Shown piece after piece: positions 12,501-25,779 of a stretch of 64,000 bases of DNA. Below the pieces are notes generated by a model. It saw only the letters and a program-made list of their open reading frames with translations. It searched no databases and was not told the origin of the DNA. The stretch comes from Homalodisca vitripennis (Eukaryota > Arthropoda > Insecta > Hemiptera > Cicadellidae). Where the stretch lies: the NCBI RefSeq assembly GCF_021130785.1, contig NC_060207.1:7282501-7346500 (forward strand), written 5' to 3'. Every line of letters starts with the position of its first letter. The first letter of the stretch is position 1. A program made the translations under genes and the position numbers.

Positions 12501-13469
12501 TTTCTGTTCTACGTATTCCTTACCTTTATAACAAAACTCATACATTTCCCTACCAATCTCTCCCCTACTGATTCTACATAGATATGAGGTAATAGTTTGA
12601 AATAAATCTAAATAAGTAAGGTAGTATAATTGTTTATTTAGCGAGTGATCGTGCTTTTTTAATTTCTCAGGAAATATAAAATTAAATCGGATTGATGCTT
12701 TAACTATGTACTTCAAGTGGGTTTAATCTCGTTGTTCTATGGTACACTACTATACATCCTTGTGTGAAATCTCTTTATAAAGGCAGTTTATGGTTTGATT
12801 CTGTTTCACTTATAAATAAAAGTATCCAACGTTAGTTTCGTAATTATTATTATTTATAAACTAACGATGTTATTCCATTGCTCTCTTATGCCAATGTAAT
12901 GAGAGCCATGTCCTAATAAAACTTGGATTGTGTTCACAAATGTGAACGTTCAATTATCCGGAACTTAGAGCCTAACGATGCAATCACACCACTCTTTGCA
13001 CCAAAGTATTCCAAGTCACTGCCTAGACAGTTATAAGGAGTACAGACAGTATCTGTTGACAGATCATCTGCTCTCTCCTGTGTTTCTTTATAATGCGCAA
13101 CACAGTTTGGATTCACAACGTTATTAAAAAACACAAACTTACAGGTATGGAGTTTATTCTTAGATATTTTGTACGTATTAGATTTTCAATCTTCGCATCG
13201 TAATTTTTGGATTGTTTGGTGCTTGTTCTCGAACGTAGCCAAGGTATCTATATACCAAATATGTGTGTTAAGTTTCACTAAAATTCATTATATTTTCAAA
13301 CAGTTATCGTATAAAGAAAGAGAATACAAAAGGCTGAAATTTGGAAATCCAGTTTCTTGTTACATTAACTTAATAGACGCCATCTTGTACTTTTGGCTGA
13401 TCACGTTGGATTAAATCCAACTTACTTGTCCAATTCATTATCATACCACGTTATTTTTGAATCGATGAA
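9571..13469. other. Long AT-rich non-coding stretch
   Basis: No array, RNA gene or transposon protein is visible. A GTAAGT donor-like motif on the minus strand at 11097-11102 follows a short GC-richer open stretch (about 11103-11160), but only about twenty codons are open and no acceptor or homology supports an exon. Open frames at 11452-11831 overlap one another on both strands and encode no recognisable domain. A small hairpin, AACGTTAGTTT / AAACTAACGATGTT, sits near 12830-12868. Confidence 0.5.
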
Positions 13470-13800
13470 GAACAAGGTTAGATCACAATCAGTTAAGATC
13501 ACAATCAGTTAAGATCACAATCAGTTAAGATCACAACATGTAAGATCACAATCAGTTAAGATCACAATCAGGTAAGATCACAATCAGTTAAGATTACAAC
13601 AGGTAAGATCACAATCAGTTAAGATCAGATCACAATCAGTTAAGGTCAAAATCAGGTAAGATCACAATCAGTTAAGATCACAATCAGGTAAGATCACAAT
13701 CAGTTAAGGTCAAAATCAGGTAAGATCACAATCAGTTAAGATCACAATCAGTTAAGATCACAATCAGTTAAGGTCACACTCAGTTAAGATCACACCACGT
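13470..13800. repeat. 16-bp tandem array, about 20 units
   Basis: Short units of the type AAGATCACAATCAGTT repeat head to tail with point variants (CAGGTAAG for CAGTTAAG, GGTCAAAATC for GATCACAATC) and a few indels. The CAGGTAAG variant looks like a 5' splice site, so several cryptic donors occur on the plus strand. No coding potential is evident. Confidence 0.95.
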
Positions 13801-13877
13801 GTCACGTAACAGCCTGCTCAGACTGCATGCACAATTTCTAGTCTATATCTACGTGTATCACTAAATCACATGTTCAA

Positions 13878-14075
13878 AGTTCACATTATTGTACACAGTT
13901 TGATTAAAAATGTATTATTATTTCAAATCATTGCCACCATAGTAGCCCATTTTACCGATGTAAAAATGTTCATTAACGCTAAGCCACAACACAACCAGTG
14001 CAGTGATATGCACTTTCATCGAATTCAATGTTGCCTATATAGAAATGAAGCTTCAGGAAAAACTAATTTTTTATA
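13878..14075 (-). repeat. Dispersed repeat family Q copy, minus orientation
   Basis: On the minus strand the order is CTGAAGCTTCATTTCTATAT, then a GCTTAGCGTTAATGAACATT block, then TACTATGGTGGCAATG, then a decayed AATAATA/TTTTTAATCAAAC block. This is the same module order as the copy at 38.5 kb. The overlapping 126-codon plus-strand frame (13870-14250) runs antisense through this repeat and is not a gene. Confidence 0.6.
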
Positions 14076-15977
14076 TTTGTATGGGCAGCCAAACAAAAAA
14101 TATATTTCTCCAGCGCCTCGAGAGATAAGCTTCAATACCACCCATCTATTATGTACCTGTAGTACACTTTTAAACACATTTCATGTTTACGCCACATTGG
14201 CTTCTTCAGCTGACAAGGAAAATTACCTTTTTCAAAATTCGAATGGATGACGCCTTGGAAAGCGTGTATAAGAACTGTAATGTTACGAATTACTTAATGT
14301 TTCAAAAGTATTTTGAGTTTTTCTCTTATCCGCATTTGTAGTGAAAGGTTTTAGACATTTTCTAAATGTGCTGCTTCCAAAGTTTTAGATTACAGTTCGG
14401 ATTCACAGACTTGTTTAATAAAGTTCTTAGACAAAAGTGGTAACTTTATTTTATTTTATTCAGATCACTTAAGTGTTCATGAGTTCTTGTGTTCACAAGT
14501 GTCATGAACGCAACTTTTCTTTTTGCTAAGAAGTTCACAAAGAATGCACATTTCTCTTAATGTTCCTATGTTAAAACATGGATGTTTGGTAGTTTTCAGG
14601 TCTATAAAAATCTATATCTAGCCTTGGGTCTAAGGTATGAAAGAAGACATTGAAATGTATTCAAATTTAGTTCATATTTTATAAATAGCACAAATATAAT
14701 GTTATGTTGTGTTTAGATATAGGTAGATGGTTTTTGAATTTGAGTAAATGGATATTAAAAATATACTTTCCGAAGCAGTATAATTTAATTGTATGATAAC
14801 ACTTTTGACATGCTCAGGGATGTATGTTTATTATGAAATTATTTTAGGATGGAGTCAAATATAGAGGAATTTAACAATGGCAATGGAATTGGTTGTCACT
14901 AATTAATTACACCAGAGCGGAATAGAGACAAACATTCAAATAAATAAGCATTAATATTGACCAACATAATTCATAATAAATGAATATTCGACGGTCGTAG
15001 TGGAGTGGGCAACGCTAAGTGGTGAAAATATTATAAAATATTATGTTTTCTTTATTATTGTTTGCGTTATGTGATAAAACATATAATTCCGGGAATTTTT
15101 CTTATTTTTCTTGAAGACGATTAGACTCCTGTAATATATGAATAAGCTGAGCTGCCAGCTTGTGATTCACAGAGATCCGGTTCGAATTTCGTTTTGTGCA
15201 CGGAATTTCCGTACATAAGCATACACTCTTTTAAGCGTAACCTGAAATGAGGAGTGAAACCTTTTCGAAACTTTTTTCGATTAAAGCTTCGGATTATCAA
15301 CACAATTTTAAAACCCAACATAAGAAGTGTAATTACAAACAAATCTAAATACCAATCACAATAAAAGTAAGTACAATCATCAAACACGTAATAAAGGCGA
15401 AAATATTACTATTTTTCTATTTTCAATTTTTCTATACATCTCTTATAATGAAGAAGTATAATCTTCATTGTTTAAAAGTCATTTATCTTGTATTCCTTGT
15501 GATAGATGTATATAATATAACAAAATATGAACTATATTGCAATGTAACTGTGAAGTTGTCTATTAAATGATAAATAAATTATAATTATTAAATTTTAAAC
15601 TTGCTATTAACCAATTAAATACCAAAACCTCCTAAAATAATGTCGGTTTTACTTTTATGATAAGTGAAAGAAGAAATATTTATTGAAATACATCAAATAT
15701 TCGCATTGCAACATGTACCTGGGTATGTTTTGATTTTAATACTTATGATTCATTACTTTTGAAAACTAAGTCACTTAGCCAAAAAGAGATTATTTCCAAC
15801 TATAATGAATATGTCTTTAAATAAAGTTAAATATTAGCCATTGAAATCAGGACTGATTAATTTCAGGGATCAATAAATTCAATGATGTTTGTTAGGGACG
15901 TCATGGTGACTATTTGAGTCTGACGTCATAAAACTGTCAAAGGCGATTGGCTCAATCCGAGGGCGTGACATTAACAG
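14076..15977. other. AT-rich DNA, no gene seen
   Basis: Stops are dense throughout. An 88-codon minus-strand frame (15121-15387) and a 95-codon one (15879-16166) have no recognisable domain. The second crosses the GTGACA repeat. Confidence 0.6.
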
Positions 15978-16018
15978 TGACATGTGACAGGTGGCGGTGA
16001 CAGTGACAGTGACAGTGA
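15978..16018. repeat. Short (GTGACA)n repeat
   Basis: About six imperfect copies of the hexamer GTGACA lie in a row. It is a minor microsatellite inside otherwise unremarkable sequence. Confidence 0.8.
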
Positions 16019-16019
16019 A

Positions 16020-16825
16020 GGAAATATTTGGCGGCTGTTGCGATATTGAGCTCCAGTTTACCGTAACTGTGACGATTTGAGAAAACAAAATATTTAATAG
16101 TATTCTCTTAGAGCAGAACTCAGGCAGACTGGTGACGTATATATGTTTAATAGACAACTGAAACACCTGATGAGTTTCCGCTTAACGTATTGATCATACA
16201 GAAATACCAGTAAGCGGTGTTTTTTCTTAACCAGCAGTTAAGAACTCGTGCAAACGTTTTCAATTTCGCGAACACCACAATACTTCTCACAATAGTTTTT
16301 TATGGTAATGATTTTTAGAAAAGTAAAAACGAAAGCTACGCCCAATTCCATTTAATGAATTGGGGCGTTATTTTATTTTAGTATTTCAAACTCCAAAGGA
16401 AAGATGTAATACTGTTACAATTGTAGGCTAGTAAAAATGAGATAATTTTGAATGCTTGATATATGCTTTGAATTGGCACAGAGATACAAAATGTCCAAAT
16501 TTAGCTTCTGGCGGACTGGGGAGTGCACACTGTGAGGCGAAAGTATCGCAATATTACGGTGCTTTTATTTCTTTTACGTCATAGCGTAAAATAAATGTTT
16601 TGCGAGAATGTTTATTTTTTATTAAAGAGAATACATTTCCTATAATTTGAAAGTAAACTGGTTAGTAGTTCAAATAGTTTTTAAAAAGTTTGCCAAATTT
16701 GTAAACATACCTCTTATCTCACAGTTTTTACTTAAGAGTGCACATGGCCTCCAAGAGCTCTCAGCTTCGAGGAACATCCGGTCTTTGGCAGCTCTCGATA
16801 TCTACCAGCTCCTAGCATTTGGCAG
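16020..16825. other. AT-rich spacer before the 68-bp array
   Basis: There is no gene or RNA feature. The last 80 bases (CTTTGGCAGCTCTCGATATC, then ACCAGCTCCTAGCATTTGG) look like a degenerate first unit of the array that follows. Confidence 0.6.
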
Positions 16826-17577
16826 CGACTGGCCATTGGGAACTCCCAGCTTGTACCTAGGTCAGGTATCTGGCAGATCCCGGCAACTGGCAACGACTGG
16901 CCATTGGGAACTCCCAGCTTGTACCTAGGTCAGGTATCTGGCAGATCCCGGCAACTGGCAGCGACTGGCCATTGGGAACTCCCAGCTTGTACCAAGGTCA
17001 GGTATCTGGCAGATCCCGGCAACTGGCAACGACTGGCCATTTGGGAACTCCCAGCTTGTACCAAGGCCAGCTATCTGGCAGATCCTGGCAACTGGCAGCG
17101 ACTGGCCATTGGGAACTACCAGCTTGTACCAAGGCAGCTATCTGGCAGATCCCGGCAACTGGCAGCGACTGATCATTGGGAACTACCAGCTTGTACCTAG
17201 GCCAGCTATCTGGCAGATCCCGGCAACTGGCAACGACTGGCCATTGGGAACTCCCAGCTTGTACCTAGGTCAGGTATCTGGCAGATCCCGGCAACTGGCA
17301 ACGACTGGCCATTGGGAACTCCCAGCTTGTACCAAGACCAGGTATCTGGCAGATCCAGCGACTGGCAGCGACTGCCATTGGGAACTCCCAGCTTGTACCA
17401 AGGCCAGCTAACTGGCAGATCCCGGCAACTGGCAACGACTGGCCATTGGGAACTCCCAGCTTGTACCAAGACCCAGGTATCTGGCAGATCCAGGCGACTG
17501 GCAGCGACCTGGCCATTGGGAACTCCCAGCTTTGTACCAAGACCAGGCATCTGGCAGATCCCGGCAACTGGCAGACT
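16826..17577. repeat. 68-bp tandem array, 11 units
   Basis: Eleven units of about 68 bp are marked by ATTGGGAACTCCCAGCTTGT followed by ACCTAGGTCAGGTATCTGG and CAGATCCCGGCAACTGGCA. Units differ by point changes and small indels. The late units at 17330-17540 are the most diverged. Open frames of about 66-126 codons occur on both strands and in several phases, and all are repeat translations. The unit includes the short palindrome GGGAACTCCC. Confidence 0.96.
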
Positions 17578-20419
17578 TTCTGGAACCTCTGAGAAATGGA
17601 CGCCTTTGGTAGTTCGTGTGGACTAGGAATTTCGCCCTCTGGCATTTCTAAGCCGGATGTTTATCTGCAGATCCCCAGGCCTGCCTAACTAACAAGATAA
17701 AAATATAAACTATTCGAATTTTGTCTTTTAAATAATTTTTGTAACTTTGACTGGCTTTAGAACTCCAGCTTTTAGAATCATCGTATCCCGGCAACTGTAA
17801 ATGTTTCAACTTAATTTTAATTTTTCTTTGGTTTATTTGTTGTTCATGCAGTAATTATCAGGTTAACAATGTAAATTCTTGAAATCTCTTTGCCCTAACT
17901 TGACAGTCATCTTCACTCAACAAATATTACACCAAAACAGTTTAATAATATAAATCTGCCTGTAAGGTTCACTCTTTGTTAAAACTAAATGTAGTTTTTG
18001 TTGTAATTAGTGTTGAGTATAGAATTTTTTAAATTATTACTGTTAAATAATTCGTTATATTTATAATGTAGCACGTAATGACTACTAACCAAAGTTTTGT
18101 AACATGCATATTTTTTAGCGTTAATTTGACTGTCATCTTCAGCCAACTGTGTTTAAGCTAAACTCCACAATTCTTGTAACCATTCTTCTGCAATATCTTG
18201 CTAAATATGTTGGCTCTGCATATATTTAGCTGATATGTATGCTTCCCAATTCTATTAATAATGTATTCAATACTTCGAACTCACTTCTAGTGCTGGGTGA
18301 TGATTTTTGAGATTATGCCGCTCAGATATCTAACAGGTGTGTGTTAACTTTCCTAAATACTGATCCTCCCAAGCTCACTTTTTGCAATTGTCCTTGGCAC
18401 AAGTCTGGGGTATAATATTGATACTTCTTTACTATTAATTTTGAGTTTGGCTCCAATTCACCTTCTTTTGTATCTGCCGCTGTCTCAGACTTGACTCCTG
18501 GAATCTGGAGTAATGTTTTGTTTGAAAAGATCAAAGAAACTCGGGCGACGAGAAGCTCAAAACGAACCAACCTTTACATCGTTTCGACATCAAAGACACC
18601 TATGAATAGGTCTGGGAAGTGTCATTCTCATTGTCTGATCAGTTGGCACAAATGAGTGGCACTACGATGTCCTGACCCGATCCTCTAAGCACACATGGAG
18701 CAGCCGAGTAATGTTTGTTTACACATAATCAAAGAAATGGTAGGAAGGGTTAATTCAATTCACTGAATATTTCTTTACTGATTATAATTCACCTTTTAAA
18801 TTTTCTATTAGTCTGTATCAGTGGTTATCAAATTGAGTGTTAATGACTCTGTAGCCCACGTGGGTGTTTTAATTTAAGGTATGTAGTTCAAGCAGAATAT
18901 TGCTTTAGGAATTTAAATTTTTTTATCATATTTGTACAAAATAGTGCTATTGTCATTCACAACAACTTTACCCATGTAAGGCTTTGTACAAGTTTTTCCT
19001 CACTATATGATTTATATTGTTTGATTGTTTCAGACTAAAATATAATTAGACTGACTGCTATAGCTCTTTTTTATCTGTCCATATTTCGGCTGCTTTGTTA
19101 GAGGTAGTTGCTGTTTTAGTTTAATTTTATATAAACATTTTGTTAGCTGTTTAAACAGTGTAGGATTCTACAAGATTTATATTTTTGGGCTAATTTATAT
19201 TTTCAACACGAATATAGCAATCTTCTAGACGCAAAGCTTCGGATTTTAATCCGTGACAGTATAAAATGTCCACAATAACAATCGTGTTATTTCTGTCAAA
19301 GCTACTTTTACAATCTTGAAATTACTACCGATCATTATTTTAAGTTTATTTTTATTTTCTCTACTCGATAAAATTTATGTCCACACTTCTTTCTAGCAAT
19401 AAAGAATTAACTGCAAAGAATTATAGACTCCCATAAACGTGAAGTTCTCAAATGTTCGCAATTAAGCGATTTATGAGCATCATTGAACAGTAAACTATAC
19501 TCCAGAACCTAATAACTACCCAAGGTAATTTGTGTTATGACAAACATCTATGGATCAATAATTACATTAGTCAAGTTTATAGCCTGTGATTAAACAGGAT
19601 AAATGCATCGACTATAATAATCATAATATTGTTTATATTTTAGTAATATATTTTGAAATCTAATGTTAAAAATTAATTTATAGGAACAAATTATCATATC
19701 ATTGTATTCAATGCAATAGTAATATCATATAGACACTATAAATTGGAGTTGGATTATGCTGTATTTCATTTATTTTTATTATTTTATTTATTATTATATT
19801 TTACTATATATTTTATTTTATATGAAATTGACTGTATTCAAAAATGCATTTATAATCAATTTCCGGAATTTATAAATGGATCTCCGTAGGATGAAGTTCG
19901 ATTCCAAAAGGTTGGACAGATGAATACATTATTAAAGGCCGGTTCCCTCTACTTTCAACGTGCTGGCACGATATAGTGGTTCGTAACTGTATCTAGCCTC
20001 TACAAAAGATCCACGTACCTCTAATAGCAGTTAATTAGGTTCCTAGTACTCTTCCGAATTCAGCAAAAAGCAAAAAATATTCAAAGTTCAATACGTGTTC
20101 AATGATTTTTCCTAAATGTATTACGTTTAACATAGGTTACTCAAACCCAAAGTACCCATTCCACTCAATATGTCGTGTCAGTGAACAATTACAGTGATAC
20201 AGTAGTTTACCCTAAACACGATAATACATGTATCGTGTAACAACGATGATGACAATCCCTGCAGACTGCACAGATAATGTATTCATGGATATTTCACACT
20301 GCTCTGGAGTCTGTTTCATAAAACTTAAATTGATTATCTGTAGAGAATTGCATAACATTTTAATTACTTCTCAATTCGCTATTTCTTGTCAAAAAATGCC
20401 CTATAGACTTCAATTCTTT
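17578..20419. other. Long AT-rich non-coding stretch
   Basis: No array or transposon protein is seen. The minus-strand frame of 82 codons at 18322-18570 has no recognisable domain. A modestly GC-richer patch at about 18540-18710 is not identifiable. Confidence 0.55.
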
Positions 20420-20600
20420 TTTTCATGAAAATTTAAAACTGAGTTCGATGATTGTGCATGTCACGGGATTTAACTGAGCGTTAGTACTCGTTTAGTATTC
20501 GTTTTATGGGTAACAATAATGGCAACAAGAGGTTCGCTGAATAAATAAATTTGTAAACAAAGCTAGTACAAACATTGTTTTTTAACAAGTGACACAATAA
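20420..20600 (+). repeat. Dispersed repeat family Q copy, plus orientation
   Basis: The module order is GGGATTTAACTGAGCGTTAG, then TATGGGTAACAATAATGGC, then AACAAGAGGTTCGCTG, then AATAAATAAATTTGTAAAC with AAAGCTAGTACAAACAT. It closely matches the copies at 21.7 and 38.5 kb. It has no coding capacity. Confidence 0.65.
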
Positions 20601-21584
20601 GAAATGTTGCCTGACAGACAGATCGCGCTATCGATGTATGCAGAAATTATTAATCAGTGGTAGTACACCAAAATAAATACTCAATTCATACAATTAAACA
20701 AGAATTGCAAATTCTGCTTATGTATTTATGTTATTTTACTTTTTAGCTATATTAGTAACTGCAAAGTAACGCTATATTCCAAGAAACAGGGGTTTACTCG
20801 ACCAGAATATTTTTCCATGAACGTGTCATTTGTAATATTGGGTAATTTTGCTCTAGAATACACAATTGAACATTTCCAATTATAAATTAGTTTTAAACCT
20901 GCCATTGTGTTCTCTTTTTATATAACCTTTGTTCTAACACTATCTGCTACACTTTGTATCTTTCCAAGGATCTGTACGAGTATATTTGATTTTCTGAACC
21001 AAACATGAAATTGCCTCTTTAAACTCGGAGACAAAACTAATGGAATTCATTTTAACCGGTAACATTTCTGTGCTGTTTACGATTAATCAAATGTGCTATC
21101 TTCGCTAAAGAAACTGATGTAAAAAAAAACTAGAGGATCGGATGTTTAAGTACAAGCGGGTTGTTGTAAAGCTGCCTTTGATGTGGAAGAATTTAATTAA
21201 AATCCTGTCAGGTAAGCAACATTGTAATATGGGCAACACTGTTGTTCTGGCCGGCAGCGGGTAAAACTTCAAAATTGCATTCTCTGTAAATATTTCTCAA
21301 TAGTTACGTAAACATTTCTTCATTGTTCAAGACAGTAGATTGGATTAAACACATTTCTGTGTATTTGCGCAAGCAATATCTGTGACTTCTGTGCCATCGA
21401 GAATTTGTAGTTTATGTAACAAAAATGGATTAAATTATGTAAAACAAGATTATTGCTGATTGATGCAACATATAAAAAAAGTTTTATGAGCGCTTGTAAA
21501 AATAACATCGTTATATTACTTTTGATTGTAATTGGCTGAGTGTTAGCGAAGCCTATCTTACGGGGGGCTGAAAATGTCATTACA
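20601..21584. other. AT-rich spacer
   Basis: The sequence near 21530-21560 (GGCTGAGTGTTAGCGAAGCC) resembles one module of repeat family Q, so another decayed fragment may precede the next copy. An 86-codon minus-strand frame overlapping it is not a gene. Confidence 0.5.
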
Positions 21585-21805
21585 ATGAGCCCGCCTCACT
21601 GTCTGTCTGGTATGTACAGTTCAAATTCTGCATGAAACTTCACTTCTATACCAAGAACATCGAATTCGGTAATGTTGCTTATCACTCCATGGAATTTTGA
21701 TTATCGTTAGGGATAATTTTAAGATAGGTGGTATGGTTAACTATTATGGCAACGAGAAAGTTGCAGAATAAATACGTTTGTGAACGAACTGAGTACAATC
21801 ATATG
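21585..21805 (+). repeat. Dispersed repeat family Q copy, plus orientation
   Basis: It opens with GTCTGTCTGG, then TGCATGAAACTTCACTTC, then ACTATTATGGCAACGAG, then GCAGAATAAATACGTTTGTG and GAGTACAATCATATGAC. The TCTG-type start and the AATAAATA-type end match the 38.5-kb copy, where the TCTG run is much longer. Confidence 0.65.
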
Positions 21806-21868
21806 ACATTTTAATGTGTGACAATGATCGCGTTTTTGCAATTACATGACTATAACATGTTGCAACAA

Positions 21869-23015
21869 CACTTGTAGCTATAGATTTGCAATGTACGCAA
21901 CTGTAGCACAGCTTGTTACGCGATACGAGGCCTGTAACGTACTCCTACCTTGTAATAACTAGGAATATTCCTGGTTGCAAAAAACACTTGTAGCTATAGA
22001 TTTGTAATGTACGCAACTGTAGCACAGCTTGTTACGCGATACGAGGCCTGTAACGTACTCCTACCTTGTAATAACTAGGAATATTCCTGGTTGCAAAAAA
22101 CACTTGTAGCTATAGATTTGTAATGTACGCAAATTTAGCACAGCTTGTTACGCGATACGAGGCCTGTAGCGTACTCCTACCTTGTAATAACTAGGAATAT
22201 TCCTGGTTGCAAAAAACACTTGTAGCTATAGATTTGTAATGTACGCAACTTTAGCACAGCTTGTTACGCGACATGAGGCCTGTAGCGTACTCCTACCTTG
22301 TAATAACTAGGAATATTCCTGGTTGCAAAAAACACTTGTAGCTATAGATTTGTAATGTACGCAACTGTAGCACAGCTTGTTACGCGATACGAGGCCTGTA
22401 GCGTACTCCTACCTTGTAATAACTAGGAATATTCCTAGTTGCAAAAAACACTTGTAGCTATAGATTTGTAATGTACGCAACTGTAGCACAGCTTGTTACG
22501 CGATACGAGGCCTGTAACATACTCCTACCTTGTAATAACTAGGAATATTCCTGGTTGCAAAAAACACTTGTAGCTATAGATTTGTAATGTACGCAACTTT
22601 AGCACAGCTTGTTACGCGATACGAGGCCTGTAGCGTACTCCTACCTTGTAATAACTAGGAATATTCCTGGTTGCAAAAAACACTTGTAGCTATAGATTTG
22701 TAATGTACGCAAATTTAGCACAGCTTGTTACGCGATACGAGGCCTGTAGCGTACTCCTACCTTGTAATAACTAGGAATATTCCTAGTTGCAAAAACACTT
22801 GTAGCTATAGATTTGCAATGTACGCAACTTTAGCACAGCTTGTTACGCGACATGAGGCCTGTAGCGTACTCCTACCTTGTAATAACTAGGAATATTCCTA
22901 GTTGCAAAAACACTTGTAGCTATAGATTTGTAATGTACGCAACTTTAGCACAGCTTGTTACGCGACATGAGGCCTGTAGCGTACTCCTACCTTGTAAAAT
23001 CTAGGAATATTCCAG
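21869..23015. repeat. 116-bp tandem array, 10 units, with a palindrome in each unit
   Basis: Units start at 21869, 21985, 22101, 22217, 22333, 22449, 22565, 22681, 22796 and 22911, each opening CACTTGTAGCTATAG. The period is 116 bp (115 in the last two steps because of one A fewer). Three junctions carry the perfect 20-bp palindrome AACTAGGAATATTCCTAGTT. In the others a T-to-G-type change (CCTGGTT) breaks one arm. The unit is about as homogeneous as a young satellite. There is no coding potential. Confidence 0.97.
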
Positions 23016-25350
23016 CTCACTTCAATCAACCACATTACGCATTCGTTACATATTTATTAAAGTTTGCCTTACAGTAGTTTTATTTTGAGTGAGATAAACG
23101 TTTCAAATAAGGATATTAACGTTATTAATTATTGCCATATTTTAATAATAAGCAACAATATTTTTAACTATTACAAATCTTGTGGTTAACAGTATTTTTA
23201 AGTTCAGTATGTATACCTTTAAAGTGGAAATGTTTAATGCATTAACCAAGAAAACCTCGCTAAGCATTTTACATGTGGTTATCATTTAATGGGACGTTTT
23301 TAATACGTCTCTTCCTCCTTCCTACAACCTTCTCTCTCATTCTCTCCTTCTCTTTCCTGCACTTCTCTCTCTCGCATTTAGTAGTCTTTTATTAATATTT
23401 TTATTTCGTACTTTTTTATTACATTTTCTCAAGGAACAGAGAATTAAGATAAACATTTGGGTATGACTGGATTTATTTTCTGTTCTTGAACAATCCATTA
23501 TTAAGTCCGTCATATTAACATTGAGATACGCTGAGAAGCTTGGAAGTACGAGAAGTAACAGGGTAAAGCTCAGATTCCAAGATTCAGGAATATCCAATTG
23601 ATTTCAGCTCAATGTAAGGCAGAACTTATGGCGGATTACAGAACTTTATAGTCTGTCACTTTTACATTCGACAGAGATATCTTAATATCATAAGCTTATA
23701 TTCCAGGAGCAGATACAGAGTTTGCACAGTCAAGCACACCTGGGTTTTCTTGAAATCGATCCAGAAAATTCCCCTAAGAAAGCTTATTGTAGCTTATATT
23801 TTATTGAAACAGGGCCTTTGTGTGGATGTCAACGTATAAAATCGTTTCGTTGAATCCCTTTAACACCAAGGGCTCTTATAGAATAAACACTCAAATTATT
23901 TTTAATCGCGTTCATCCGCACTTTTGGTTCATTCCGGCTGAATGACAAACGTTGATGCGTTTTATATTTAGTGCTCTTAGTCAAGTATAAAATTGATGTC
24001 GTGGAAATCAGATACAGAAATACGGATTCTGAAGTGGTCAATAGAAGACATTGAAATACTTCGTTCATGTCAATTAGATTTCACATTAACCCAATAAACG
24101 TGCAGTTTATAATAGTGTTGCGGATATTTGCCTTCGTTACATGTTAAAAAATGAATTACACGAGGTTTATATGTTTGAAATCTATCCTCTTTGTCACATG
24201 GAGATGAAATTAGTTTATGGGAAAAGAAAGAAAAAGAAAAGAAAAAAAGGTTTCAAACCAACCCGAAAACTGCTTGGAGTCCAGACAAAAGAAAATGAAC
24301 CCAGTTGTCACTGCACAGGATGCAAGTCATGAGCACGTCTCACCAGCACAGGCGTAAATGGGAGACTGGCGAGAGATGTCAGTCCTCTTAACGTTCTGTT
24401 ACACATTCTGTATCATATAATGTCCGAACCCCTATTATCCTTTCAAAACGTCCATCGTCATTAACAAGCTTTAAACAAAGAAACGTGTAGTATAAACTCA
24501 ATCTTTGACTTGATTATTTAGTTAAATATAAACTAATAGTAGTAACTGAAACTGGAAGTTCCTGTATTTACTACAGGATGACCGAACACTGCACAAACCG
24601 GAAACAGGAAAACTAGATACTGAGTAGGTACAGGTATGGTTAGATACTGCCAAACTTAGCTATATACATTTCCCGCTAGAACAAGTTTTATGAGTAAATA
24701 GTAGTTCAACTTATTGAAATATTAAACATATACGTTTAAGTAAGAATCAAATAAATTTTCCGATCTCGACCAAATGAAAATACATTGTTATATTTGTATC
24801 TGCATACGTGTAAAAAAATTAATCAACAAGCAGATGTTATAAAACTCAGTAACAATTAACAAAGTTATGCTCTTAACTTAACCTTTATTCGTACAAATTG
24901 TTCAAAGAATTAGTCTATGCTATTTCTCTTTAAATGGAAACTTTATATGCGCATTACACGATTTATTTATACTATTACGCCTAGCAAGACGCTATAATGG
25001 AGTATACTTTGTTTGCACATTGTTATTGCAATAATAATATTGCAAATCATAATATGAAATAATAATAATGTAATATATTACATTATTTTAACAATAAAAC
25101 AAATATCTAAAGCTGGCAATGAACAATATAAAACAGGAAAATTCGTTTGTTTACAGGTGTATTTTCCTTCTTGGTACAGTTCTGAGAAATCTATTCAAGG
25201 AAAGTAATTCGCCTAAATATTTTCTGCAGTTCCAACGATCGCGTTCAACAAAAGATAAAATAATCTGTTTCTGTTATCCAGGGGCATCAAGCCTATTTTA
25301 ACAAATATTATCACGGGACGTCGGTTGAGATTTTTGAATATATATATATA
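23016..25350. other. AT-rich DNA, no gene seen
   Basis: A pyrimidine-rich tract lies at about 23310-23380 (CTCCTTCCTACAACCTTCTC and following). Open frames of 60-86 codons at 23337-23597, 23829-24068, 24141-24332 and 25119-25301 carry no recognisable domains. The third ends in an A-rich KKKRKK stretch of low complexity. Confidence 0.55.
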
Positions 25351-25527
25351 TTTTTGCGATTCAATGTTTATTGAAATTAAATAAGGCTATTGCCATTTAT
25401 ACAATTTAATGTAAATAAAAGTCGTTTGACAGGTATTTGGTCTTCCGATCATATGTTAGTTTGCTTATTTAAACGCATACGTGACAGATACGGCCAAATA
25501 CAAAATAATTGAATCGGAAAAAGTAAG

Positions 25528-25597
25528 CGCTCTGTGGTGTAATGGTAGCACATTCACCCGGCAAGTGAGAGATCCGGGTTCGACTCCCGGCGGAGCA
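25528..25597 (+). mobile_element. tRNA-like SINE head, copy 1 (not called as a tRNA gene)
   Basis: The 70-base segment folds as a tRNA cloverleaf. The D stem is GTGT/GCAC, the anticodon stem TTCAC/GTGAG, the T stem CCGGG/CCCGG with loop TTCGACT, and the acceptor stem CGCTCTG/CGGAGCA with a mismatched first pair. The A box TGGTGTAATGG and the B box GGTTCGACTCC are both good polymerase III promoter matches. The anticodon loop is CCGGCAA, nominally GGC (Ala), but it has C instead of the near-universal U33. GGC-Ala is also rarely used by eukaryotes. A related truncated copy with an (AT)n tail lies at 57.7 kb. I therefore read this as a SINE head. A divergent functional tRNA is possible but less likely. 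Confidence 0.7.
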
Positions 25598-25779
25598 AGT
25601 ACTTTTTGCGATTCAATGTTTATTGAAATTAAATAAGGCTATTGCCATTTATACAATTTAATGTAAATAAAAGTCGTTTGACAGGTATTTGGTCTTCCGA
25701 TCATATGTTAGTTTGCTTATTTAAACGCATACGTGACAGATACGGCCAAATACAAAATAATTGAATCGGAAAAAGTAAG

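Noticed and set aside
16904..17645. Frames of 66-126 codons on both strands
   Set aside because: They are translations of the 68-bp array units, repeated in several phases.
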